This document shows, piece after piece, positions 1 through 5,217 of a DNA stretch of 10,088 nucleotides (within the stretch, counting starts at the first letter, position 1; each line of letters opens with the position of its first letter). The DNA comes from Chrysiogenia bacterium (lineage in GTDB: Bacteria; JAGRBM01). The notes under the pieces were generated by a model. That model was given only the letters and a program-made list of their open reading frames with translations. It made no database searches and was not told the origin of the DNA. Position numbers and translations under genes: made by a program. Location: assembly GCA_020434085.1 (NCBI GenBank), contig JAGRBM010000212.1, positions 1 to 10,088 on the forward strand, in the 5' to 3' direction.

Positions 1-103
1 CGTGCCCGGCCGCCTTTACCGCGACCGCCAGATCATGGGCATAGACCTGCGAGCCCGCGGCGTGGCGGGGAAGAAAATCGTGGATGACGTAGAGGACTCG
101 CAT
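1..103 (-). CDS. Glycosyltransferase family 4, N-terminal fragment (cut by window edge)
   Basis: Only the first 34 codons are in the window. The translation starts MRVLYVIHDFLPRHAAGS and continues QVYAHDLAVAVKAAGH. This is the typical first beta-strand, glycine loop and first helix of the GT-B fold N-terminal domain of family 4 glycosyltransferases (pattern: hydrophobic strand, H-D-F-P-P/R, G-S/G, helix, A-x-G-H). Such enzymes transfer a sugar from a nucleotide donor in the cytoplasm, usually for surface polysaccharide. Donor and acceptor cannot be told from this fragment. The start is well bounded: an in-frame TGA lies at 116-118 and no other start codon lies between. No Shine-Dalgarno is visible; a TATGAT hexamer lies 11 nt upstream. 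The gene follows the glycan-binding secreted protein on the same strand with a 50-nt gap. The family call is fairly sure, the function open. Confidence 0.7.
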   Translation of the reverse strand, partial: MRVLYVIHDFLPRHAAGSQVYAHDLAVAVKAAGH

Positions 104-114
104 GGGCGAGCACC

Positions 115-120
115 ATCATA
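115..120 (-). promoter_or_regulatory. Possible -10 element (TATGAT) for the glycosyltransferase
   Basis: TATGAT on the minus strand matches the sigma-70 -10 consensus at five of six positions and ends 11 nt before the ATG at 103. If used, the transcript would have a leader of only about 5 nt, which would fit the missing Shine-Dalgarno. No convincing -35 is visible upstream, so this is tentative. Confidence 0.3.
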
Positions 121-131
121 GGCGCGCCGCC

Positions 132-168
132 AGCGTGGGGCCATTGAAGCGCATTACTTGCCCACGCT
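132..168. repeat. 8-bp perfect inverted repeat across a stop codon
   Basis: AGCGTGGG (132-139) and CCCACGCT (161-168) are exact inverted copies separated by 21 nt. The stop codon of the secreted-protein gene (154-156) lies in the loop. No T-tract follows on either strand, so it is not a classical intrinsic terminator. It could be a weak terminator, a 3'-end stabilising hairpin or chance in GC-rich DNA. Confidence 0.3.
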
Positions 169-1395
169 CCCCTGCAGGGCGCGCAAGCCGTCGAGGTAGA
201 AGCTGGGCTCGGTTTCCTCGATGAGCCGTTTCAGGGTGCGGCGCGCGTAGGGGCCGGCGACGTGGGAGAAGAGTTCGAGCGGGCTGTCGTCGGTGTTGCC
301 GTGCCAGCCGGCGGGTTTCTCCCACCAGCGATAGACGGCCTGATCGGGCTTGGCGTAAACGGCAAGGAAGGGCGCAATCGCGCGATCGTCGCCCAGTTCG
401 AGCAGGCCGTAATACTCGCCGCGGTGCCAAAAAAGCGGAATGGATTCGCTGCGCGTGCGAAGCGCCCAGTAGAGCGGATCGCCCGGCAGGTCGCACCCAT
501 CGGCAAGCGGCAGGGATTTCTTGAAGAAGTATTTCTCGCGCAGGAAGCGCCGCGCGTCGGGGGACGCATCGTAGAGCGCGCGCAGCGCCGTGGCGCAGGC
601 GGTCTGGTCGGGGCGAAGGCCCTTGCCCTCGTGCCCCTTGAGCCCCACATCGGTGAGGGTCTTGGTCACAGAGATCGCCGAGTAACCGGCATAGCGACCG
701 AAGATGTCGGCAAGCTCGGCCTTGAGCCGGGGCGCGGCGAGCGCCGGGCGCTGGGTGCCGAAGGCTTCCTCGAACACGCGCTGGGCGTCGCTCTCTATGG
801 CGCGGGCGGCGAGCTTGTCCACCGGCGCGCCGGCGGGCTGGGTGTGACCGAGCAGTTCGAGTTCGGCGATGCAGGTGAGCGCGCGGTCCTCTCCGGGATA
901 GACGCTCTCGATCTTGAACTTGAAGCGCTCGCCAAGAAGCGGTTTGTCGAGTTTCTGCTCGGTCCGCCCGGCGATGTCGCTGAACTCGAGCATCCGGAAC
1001 TCGCCCAGACCGTTTTCCAGACGCACCCGATGGACGCGGTTGTAGGGATAGGCCGAAGCCTCGGGCGGGACCTTGCCGTCGGGACGCGGGATCGTTCCGA
1101 TGAGACCCACGGCGTGGAGTTCGAGCTGCTGCACCAGGCCCACTTCGAACCATTCATTAACGCCGAGCATCTGGGCGCCGCCGCACCAGGCGGTGCGCGG
1201 TTCGTTGTCGATGGCATTGACGGTGGCATAGCCGAAGCGCGCGCCGCGCGGGTCCTCACGGGTCGAGGATGCGTTCGTCGTCGTGGCCAGGGCCATGAGA
1301 AGGATCTTGCGGGGGGCGCTTTTGGCCTGCAGCAGGGCGGGCCCGGCCAGCAGCGCGAGAAAGCAGAAAAAGAGCAGCGTGCGTCGTGAATTCAT
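154..1395 (-). CDS. Secreted protein with NADase-type glycan-binding (discoidin-like) domain
   Basis: 413 aa from the chosen start. Residues 1-24 form a clear Sec signal peptide (MNSRR, then a hydrophobic run to about A24), so the protein is exported. Residues about 40-183 resemble the NADase-type glycan-binding, galactose-binding-like fold: an early A-S-S-T segment, a Y-A-T-V-N-A-I-D-N-E-P-R-T-A-W block (56-70), then N-E-W-F-E-V (80-85) and beta-strand-rich sequence ending I-A-E-L-E-L-L-G (176-183). I do not recognise the remaining 230 residues. They look mostly helical and rich in W/Y/F near the end, with no catalytic motif I can name. The start at 1395 is preferred over an in-frame ATG at 1497 because it opens the signal peptide and has AAGGAAGG six bases upstream. 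It is divergent from the alpha/beta hydrolase and upstream of a glycosyltransferase. A surface-glycan-binding role is inferred. Domain call moderately sure, function unknown. Confidence 0.7.
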   Translation of the reverse strand: MNSRRTLLFFCFLALLAGPALLQAKSAPRKILLMALATTTNASSTREDPRGARFGYATVNAIDNEPRTAWCGGAQMLGVNEWFEVGLVQQLELHAVGLIGTIPRPDGKVPPEASAYPYNRVHRVRLENGLGEFRMLEFSDIAGRTEQKLDKPLLGERFKFKIESVYPGEDRALTCIAELELLGHTQPAGAPVDKLAARAIESDAQRVFEEAFGTQRPALAAPRLKAELADIFGRYAGYSAISVTKTLTDVGLKGHEGKGLRPDQTACATALRALYDASPDARRFLREKYFFKKSLPLADGCDLPGDPLYWALRTRSESIPLFWHRGEYYGLLELGDDRAIAPFLAVYAKPDQAVYRWWEKPAGWHGNTDDSPLELFSHVAGPYARRTLKRLIEETEPSFYLDGLRALQGSVGK

Positions 1396-1412
1396 ACCGA
1401 ACCTTCCTTGGC

Positions 1413-1429
1413 CGGAAAGCGGGTTTCCG
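1413..1429. repeat. Small inverted repeat in divergent intergenic region
   Basis: CGGAAA (1413-1418) and TTTCCG (1424-1429) flank a 5-nt spacer just upstream of the Shine-Dalgarno of the secreted-protein gene. It lies in the 122-nt gap between two divergent genes, where an operator or a 5'-UTR hairpin would be expected. Six-base arms may be chance. Confidence 0.2.
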
Positions 1430-1511
1430 CGCCAAAGAACCAGCAGGCCCTGCACCCAGGCGTTGCCCCGGGATTGTTGCCGATTTCGCCCCCACAAGCG
1501 AACCGGCGCGC

Positions 1512-1517
1512 TAGACT
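1512..1517 (+). promoter_or_regulatory. Possible -10 element (TAGACT) for the hydrolase-PilZ pair
   Basis: TAGACT matches the -10 consensus at four of six positions. Its spacing would put the transcription start at about 1524, which is the second ATG of the hydrolase gene. No Shine-Dalgarno is present, so a leaderless transcript is possible. There is no good -35. Confidence 0.28.
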
Positions 1518-2333
1518 ATGCCCATGAGCTACTACGAGAAACTGCCCGAGTCGATCTACTGGAACGTCGGCGAGCACCGCGTACATCTGGCCTGCGCCGC
1601 GCCGCTGGTGGCGGGCCGCAGGACGCTGCTGGCCGTTCACGGCGCCGGCGGCTCGGCCTGGGTCTGGGGCGAGCTGGGATCGCGCCTTGCCGGCAAGTTC
1701 AACTTCGCCGCCATCGAGCTGCCCGGCCACGGCGCCTCGGAGGGCCCGGCACTCACGGACATCGGCTCCATGGTGGCCGTCGTCGCCGGGGCGGCAGAGC
1801 GCCTCGTCTCCAGTGCGCAAACGCCGCCGCCCATCGTCATGGGTCACTCCATGGGCGGGGCGATTTCCATCGACCTGGCGCTCAGCGGAGCGGCGGAGCT
1901 CTCCGGCCTGGTGCTGGTCGCCACGGGGGCACGGCTCAAGGTGCAACCCACCATCATCGAGGGGATCGAGAGCAACTGGGAGGCTTCCTGCCGCAGCGAG
2001 GAGGGCTTTGGCCCCGAGGCCCCGCGGGAGCTCAAGGACGCCTACGCCAGCGACCGCGTGCAGGGCTCGCCCGGGGTGGCGGCCTCTGATTTCAGGGCCT
2101 GCAACGTATTCGACCGCATGGCTGATCTCGGCCGAATCACCCTGCCCACGCTGGTTTTCGGAGGCGGGAAGGACCTGCTCACCCCCGAGAAATACGCCCG
2201 CTACTTGTCGGAACGCATTCCAGGGGCGAAACTGGTGATACTGGAGAACGCGGGACACATGCTGCCGATCGAGGAGCCAGGAATCCTCGCGGCCCAGCTC
2301 GACGCGCACTTCCCGGACACCTCAAATGAGTGA
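1518..2333 (+). CDS. Alpha/beta-fold hydrolase
   Basis: 271 aa, a normal length for a single-domain alpha/beta hydrolase. Seen: the oxyanion-hole HG (H41-G42) in L-A-V-H-G-A-G-G, the strand ending in E-L-P-G-H-G (67-72), the nucleophile elbow G-H-S-M-G-G with S111, the acid D219 in G-G-G-K-D-L-L-T-P, and the catalytic H247 in N-A-G-H-M-L-P. The triad is complete, so the enzyme should be active as an esterase, lipase or related hydrolase. The substrate cannot be read from the sequence. No signal peptide is visible, so it is likely cytoplasmic. An in-frame TAG at 1512-1514 restricts the start to ATG 1518 or ATG 1524, and neither has a Shine-Dalgarno. The 3' end overlaps the PilZ gene by 8 nt, suggesting co-transcription and translational coupling. 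The fold is certain, the specific role unknown. Confidence 0.9.
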   Translation: MPMSYYEKLPESIYWNVGEHRVHLACAAPLVAGRRTLLAVHGAGGSAWVWGELGSRLAGKFNFAAIELPGHGASEGPALTDIGSMVAVVAGAAERLVSSAQTPPPIVMGHSMGGAISIDLALSGAAELSGLVLVATGARLKVQPTIIEGIESNWEASCRSEEGFGPEAPRELKDAYASDRVQGSPGVAASDFRACNVFDRMADLGRITLPTLVFGGGKDLLTPEKYARYLSERIPGAKLVILENAGHMLPIEEPGILAAQLDAHFPDTSNE

Positions 2334-2730
2334 CGAGAAAAAAGAGTTTCGCTACCGCCGCTACAAACGCGCGGCGGTGAAGTTGCCGGTGATGCTCATC
2401 CACGGCGAGAGCGCCTATGAGGGTCACATGCGCGAACTCTCGCGCGGCGGCGCGCTCATCGAGACGACGCTGGAACTCTCGCCCGGCGACAACCTGCGCC
2501 TTGGCTTCCACATCAAGAACGTGCGCGATCCCATCGAACTTCCCATCCGCGTGGTCTACGTGCACAAGCCCGGCGGCGATACGCGCCTTGGCGAGGCCGC
2601 CGGCATCGGCGTGGAGTTCCTGGAAGTGGACGTGCAGCTCGGCGCGCGCATCGACACCTACGTGAAGGATCAGCGCTTCTTCGGCCCCTATTCGACGATC
2701 CTCAAGGAATTTCAGCGAGCGCGGCGGTAG
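2326..2730 (+). CDS. PilZ-domain protein with atypical c-di-GMP motif
   Basis: 134 aa, one domain. The N-terminal R-R-Y-K-R (R11 to R15) fits the PilZ RxxxR motif and is followed by the strand A-V-K-L-P-V. The second motif, normally [D/N]xSxxG, reads E-L-S-R-G-G (37-42), with glutamate in place of Asp/Asn. The rest (A-L-I-E-T, L-x-P-G-D-N-L-R-L-G-F, then G-I-G-V-E-F-L) follows the usual PilZ beta-barrel. In the family these motifs bind cyclic di-GMP and the protein acts as a cytoplasmic effector, often of motility, polysaccharide or surface traits. The E for D/N change may weaken or abolish binding. It overlaps the end of the hydrolase gene through ATGAGTGA, so it is probably the second gene of that operon. 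Fold call strong; c-di-GMP binding uncertain. Confidence 0.85.
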   Translation: MSDEKKEFRYRRYKRAAVKLPVMLIHGESAYEGHMRELSRGGALIETTLELSPGDNLRLGFHIKNVRDPIELPIRVVYVHKPGGDTRLGEAAGIGVEFLEVDVQLGARIDTYVKDQRFFGPYSTILKEFQRARR

Positions 2731-2739
2731 CAGCCGCGC
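2719..2739. terminator. Possible hairpin between convergent genes
   Basis: GCGCGGC (2719-2725) and GCCGCGC (2733-2739) form a perfect 7-bp GC-rich stem with a 7-nt loop overlapping the PilZ stop codon, in the 16-nt gap before the convergent Nudix gene. No U-tract follows on either strand, so a bidirectional or factor-assisted terminator is only a possibility. Confidence 0.35.
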
Positions 2740-2746
2740 AGCTTCT

Positions 2747-3358
2747 CTACGAGAGATAATCCCCGACTTCCCCGTGCCAGTCGAAGACGTCCTTCAATAG
2801 CTGGGCGAGCATCTTTCCCGTGGCGCCCCAGATGGTGACGCCTTCGAGCCGGAAGAAGTGCACCGGATAGGGACGACCGCGAAATTCGTAGTCGTCTTTG
2901 CGTTCGTAGATTTCCGGGCGCAGCAGGTCGTCGAGGAAGACCTCGTGGAAGCGGGCCACCTCTCCGGGGTCGGGCTTGAGATCTTCAACCCCCGGAATCC
3001 AGCCCACGTAGGGGCTGATGACGTAGTCGGTTACCGTCACGATGTCGTCGAGCTGTCCCAGGATCTCCACCTGCGCCGGGGGAAGGCCGATTTCCTCGTG
3101 GGTTTCGCGAAGGGCCGTCATTTCCAGATCCACGTCCGTGGCTTCGGCGCCGCCACCGGGAAAGGAGGTCTGGCCCTTGTGGCTGGGCAGGTTCTGGGTG
3201 CGCTCGGTAAACAGGATGCTGGTGCGGCCCTGATTTTCGTAGAAAGGCACCAGAACGGCGGCGTGGCGCTGATACTCGGCGGGGGCCAGAATGCGCCCCT
3301 CCCCCATCTTCGGGAGCCGGTCGAGCAGGCGCTGGCGGGCGCGTTCAGCGTTCCACAT
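2747..3358 (-). CDS. Nudix hydrolase, CoA pyrophosphatase type
   Basis: 203 aa from the chosen start, close to the size of NudL-type CoA pyrophosphatases (about 190-220 aa). Seen: the family's extra motif before the Nudix box, reading I-L-F-T-E-R-T-Q-N-L-P-S-H-K-G-Q, then S-F-P-G-G (65-69), and the Nudix core A-L-R-E-T-H-E-E-I-G-L (82-92) with the metal-binding E85, E88 and E89. The upstream part of the Nudix box lacks the usual Glu, as seen in this subfamily. The expected reaction is cleavage of CoA and its derivatives to 4'-phosphopantetheine and 3',5'-ADP. A longer in-frame start at 3535 would add 59 Arg/Gly/Pro-rich residues without family character. The start at 3358 has a GGAGG 11 nt upstream and fits family length. 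It is convergent with PilZ and divergent from the tRNA region. The CoA specificity is by motif only. Confidence 0.88.
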   Translation of the reverse strand: MWNAERARQRLLDRLPKMGEGRILAPAEYQRHAAVLVPFYENQGRTSILFTERTQNLPSHKGQTSFPGGGAEATDVDLEMTALRETHEEIGLPPAQVEILGQLDDIVTVTDYVISPYVGWIPGVEDLKPDPGEVARFHEVFLDDLLRPEIYERKDDYEFRGRPYPVHFFRLEGVTIWGATGKMLAQLLKDVFDWHGEVGDYLS

Positions 3359-3555
3359 GGGGTTTTCTGCCTCCGGGGCCGGCCCTCTGTCTGCAGGCGC
3401 CCTCAAAGGGCCCGCAAAGGGCTCCCGGAGAGCTATACCGCGCCCGGATCGAAGGCGTCCAGCCCCGTTCCTGACGTAACCTGCCGGAATGGCCGTGAAA
3501 TCGCAGATATCCCTTGACTCGGGGCCGGTCGCCAAACATCTTTACGGGCCTGAAT

Positions 3556-3572
3556 TCGCGGGGGAACCGCGA
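3556..3572. repeat. Inverted repeat in the tRNA promoter region
   Basis: TCGCGG (3556-3561) and CCGCGA (3567-3572) are exact inverted copies with a 5-nt spacer. They lie 7 nt upstream of the TATAGT hexamer, where the -35 region would be. This could be an operator or a terminator remnant; short arms make chance possible. Confidence 0.25.
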
Positions 3573-3579
3573 GAGTGTC

Positions 3580-3585
3580 TATAGT
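3580..3585 (+). promoter_or_regulatory. Likely -10 element (TATAGT) of the tRNA pair
   Basis: TATAGT matches five of six -10 consensus positions and lies 11 nt before the mature 5' end of tRNA-Arg, a usual distance for tRNA promoters. A TG pair sits two bases upstream, close to an extended -10. The -35 is not convincing. Confidence 0.45.
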
Positions 3586-3596
3586 CCACGGCCCAG

Positions 3597-3673
3597 GCGC
3601 CAGTAGCTCAACCGGATAGAGCAACGGCCTTCTAAGCCGTAGGTTGTGGGTTCGAGTCCCGCCTGGCGCGCCA
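3597..3673 (+). tRNA. tRNA-Arg (anticodon TCT)
   Basis: A 77-nt cloverleaf. The acceptor stem GCGCCAG pairs with CTGGCGC (3663-3669), followed by discriminator G and encoded CCA (3671-3673). The D-arm contains TAGCTCA and AGAGCA. The anticodon stem ACGGC/GCCGT closes a 7-nt loop CTTCTAA, giving anticodon TCT, which reads AGA (and AGG by wobble). The T-arm has GGTTCGAGTCC. All positions fit a functional tRNA. The second tRNA follows 57 nt later, probably on the same precursor transcript. Confidence 0.96.
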
Positions 3674-3702
3674 CACCGCGGCCCGGTCGGGAGCAAGACA
3701 CA

Positions 3703-3727
3703 GGGGATTCCCCCGAATCGCAGATTC
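3703..3727. repeat. Two small hairpins in the inter-tRNA spacer
   Basis: GGGG-ATT-CCCC followed by GAATC-GCA-GATTC lie end to end just before tRNA-His. They may help fold or process the tRNA precursor, or be chance. Neither is followed by a T-tract, so read-through from tRNA-Arg into tRNA-His is expected. Confidence 0.25.
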
Positions 3728-3730
3728 AGT

Positions 3731-3807
3731 GGCGGGCGTAGCTCAGTAGGTAGAGCACCGGATTGTGGCTTCGGTTGTCGCGGGTTCGATCCCCGTCGCT
3801 CGCCCCA
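3731..3807 (+). tRNA. tRNA-His (anticodon GTG) with G-1 and encoded CCA
   Basis: The acceptor stem GCGGGCG (3732-3738) pairs with CGCTCGC (3797-3803, one G-T pair). The extra G at 3731 pairs with discriminator C at 3804, the G-1:C73 identity pair specific to tRNA-His. CCA is encoded (3805-3807). The anticodon stem CCGGA/TTCGG closes the loop TTGTGGC, giving anticodon GTG. The T-arm has GGTTCGATCCC. The coordinates include G-1. Confidence 0.96.
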
Positions 3808-3919
3808 AATTTGATTGATTACTCCCCCGGCACATGGTTCCAGCACTGTGAGCAGCTTCCTCCAGGGGCTGCCTTCAGATACGACCATGCCCGCGGGCAC
3901 GAAATGAACCGGAACTGCC
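3808..3919. promoter_or_regulatory. Upstream region of the dideoxysugar operon, with a 12-bp palindrome
   Basis: 112 nt between tRNA-His and the first operon gene. It begins with an AT-rich patch containing TTGATT twice (3811-3820), the only -35-like sequence here, but the matching -10 (CATGGT near 3833) is poor. A perfect 12-bp palindrome TGCCCGCGGGCA lies at 3888-3899, 20 nt before the start codon, a place where a repressor site could block initiation. No terminator separates the tRNAs from the operon, so tRNA read-through could also contribute. Confidence 0.3.
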
Positions 3920-5203
3920 ATGTCACGAAGCGCTGAAGACATCCGCAAGGACATTCATCGCCTGATCGAGGAATACTTCGCATTGCCCGCAAGCGAAGAC
4001 CCTGCGACCAAGCGGCTCACCCTCGTGGCGGCGGCCTATGGTTCCGAAGAGGTGAACGAGTGCGTCGACGCGCTGCTCAGCACCTACGTCACCATGGGCG
4101 CGCGCGTGCGGGAGTTCGAGAAGCGGTTTGCCGAGCGCGTGGGTTCCAAACACGCGGTGATGGTGAACTCGGGCTCTTCGGCCAACCTGCTGGCCATGGC
4201 CGCACTGGCCAACCCCGCGTTCAAGAATCACCTCAAGCCCGGCGACGAAGTGATCGTCCCCACCGTCACCTGGTCCACTACGGTGTGGCCGGTGATCCAG
4301 ATGGGCGCGGTTCCGGTGCTCGTCGACGTCTCGCTCGAAACCCTGTGCATGGACATGGATCAGGCCCGCGCGGCGGTGACCGAGAAGACCCGCGCGATCT
4401 TCCCGGTTCACCTGCTGGGCAATGCCACCGACATGAACGCGGTGCGCGAGCTGGCCAAAGAAAAGAAGCTCTTTGTCATTGAAGATACCTGCGAAGCCCT
4501 GGGCACCGAGCTCGGCGGCAAGGTGGTCGGAACCTTCGGCGATTTTGGCACCTACAGCTTCTATTTCTCCCACCACATGACGACCATCGAGGGCGGCATG
4601 GTGGTAACCGACAACGACGAACTGGCCGAGCTCGCCCGCATCCTGCGCGCCCACGGCTGGATCCGCGATGCGCAGGAAAAATCGAAGTTCGAGTCCGACA
4701 ACCCGGAGATCGATCCGCGATTCCTGTTCGTGAACACGGGCTACAACCTGCGCCCGACGGATTTGAACGGCGCGTTCGGGCTGCACCAGCTCGGCAAGCT
4801 CGACGGCTACAACGACGTGCGCCGTCGCAACGCCGGCGTCTGGGCCGAGCGGCTTGGCAAGTATGCCGACCTTATCGACGTCACCTATCCCGAAAAAGAC
4901 TGCCGGCACACGTGGTTCGCCTATCCCCTCATCGTGAAGGAAGGCGCCCCGTTCTCGCGCCAGGACCTTGTCGACCATCTTGAGGCCGCCGGCATCGAGA
5001 CCCGCCCCATCGTGGCGGGCAACCTGGCCAAGCAACCCGCGTTCCAGTATTTCCCCCACCGCATTCACGGGGATCTGGCCAATGCGCAGGCGATCATGGA
5101 GCGCGGCCTGTTCTTTGGTAATCACGGAATCATGAGCCCGGTCGAGTGCGACCGGATCGGCGCGGCCCTGGAATCCTTCCTGTCGCGGCACGCGAAGGAC
5201 TGA
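3920..5203 (+). CDS. ColD-type PLP-dependent sugar 3-dehydratase (DegT/DnrJ/EryC1 family, His for Lys)
   Basis: 427 aa, fold type I PLP enzyme of the DegT family. Seen: phosphate-binding N-S-G-S-S-A-N-L-L (83-91), W-S-T-T (118-121), H-L-L-G-N (164-168), I-E-D-T-C-E (187-192), and S-F-Y-F-S-H-H-M (213-220) leading to E-G-G. The position of the PLP Schiff-base lysine of aminotransferases is H218. Known family members with this change, ColD (GDP-4-keto-6-deoxy-D-mannose 3-dehydratase) and E1/RfbH, remove the C3 hydroxyl instead of transaminating. E1 has an Fe-S cysteine cluster; here there is no clustered cysteine, so the protein is ColD-like. R-A-H-G-W, G-Y-N-x-R-P and F-x-G-N-H also match ColD as I remember it. 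The expected step is GDP-4-keto-6-deoxymannose to GDP-4-keto-3,6-dideoxymannose, using PMP and glutamate. An N-terminal extension of about 35 residues recalls E1. A weak CCGGAA lies 5 nt before the ATG. First gene of a four-gene operon with Gmd. Confidence 0.85.
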   Translation: MSRSAEDIRKDIHRLIEEYFALPASEDPATKRLTLVAAAYGSEEVNECVDALLSTYVTMGARVREFEKRFAERVGSKHAVMVNSGSSANLLAMAALANPAFKNHLKPGDEVIVPTVTWSTTVWPVIQMGAVPVLVDVSLETLCMDMDQARAAVTEKTRAIFPVHLLGNATDMNAVRELAKEKKLFVIEDTCEALGTELGGKVVGTFGDFGTYSFYFSHHMTTIEGGMVVTDNDELAELARILRAHGWIRDAQEKSKFESDNPEIDPRFLFVNTGYNLRPTDLNGAFGLHQLGKLDGYNDVRRRNAGVWAERLGKYADLIDVTYPEKDCRHTWFAYPLIVKEGAPFSRQDLVDHLEAAGIETRPIVAGNLAKQPAFQYFPHRIHGDLANAQAIMERGLFFGNHGIMSPVECDRIGAALESFLSRHAKD

Positions 5204-5206
5204 GGC

Positions 5207-5211
5207 GGAGG
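5207..5211 (+). promoter_or_regulatory. Ribosome binding site deciding the GT2 start
   Basis: GGAGG lies 6 nt before ATG 5218. It selects this start over an in-frame ATG at 5146, which would overlap the 3-dehydratase gene and add 24 Arg-rich residues unlike the family. Confidence 0.8.
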
Positions 5212-5217
5212 CGATCC

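Larger units (their letters stand above)
3359..3596. other. Intergenic region between Nudix gene and tRNAs
   Basis: 238 nt without a supported gene. It holds the ribosome site of the Nudix gene, several short GC-rich palindromic bits (for example GGGCCGGCCC near 3378) and a TTGACT at 3514-3519 that could be a -35 element but has only a poor -10 partner. A hairpin and a -10-like element sit next to the tRNA-Arg gene and are listed separately. Confidence 0.5.

Noticed and set aside
262-1389. Long plus-strand reading frame opposite the secreted protein
   Set aside because: No family motif, no ribosome site and antisense to a gene with a signal peptide and a recognisable domain.
1396-1497. Extension of the secreted protein to an ATG at 1497
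   Set aside because: It would bury the signal peptide behind 34 extra residues and skip the AAGGAAGG site before 1395.
3359-3535. N-terminal extension of the Nudix gene to an ATG at 3535
   Set aside because: It would add 59 Arg/Gly/Pro-rich residues outside family length, while the start at 3358 has a GGAGG and matches family size.
3514-3542. Possible promoter TTGACT with a -10 at 3537-3542
   Set aside because: The -10 candidate CATCTT is poor, and the TATAGT at 3580 is better placed for the tRNA.
3852-3872. Hairpin upstream of the dideoxysugar operon as a terminator
   Set aside because: The stem needs two G-T pairs and no T-tract follows.
3433-3954. Minus-strand reading frame of 173 codons over the tRNA region
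   Set aside because: It is the antisense of the two tRNA genes. The G-G-T-R-T-H-N-L-R-L-R-R-P-L-L-Y-P-V-E type peptide is a well-known false protein produced by translating tRNA complements.
3923-5191. Long minus-strand reading frame opposite the 3-dehydratase gene
   Set aside because: Shadow frame caused by high GC at third positions. The sense strand has a full set of family motifs and this frame has none.
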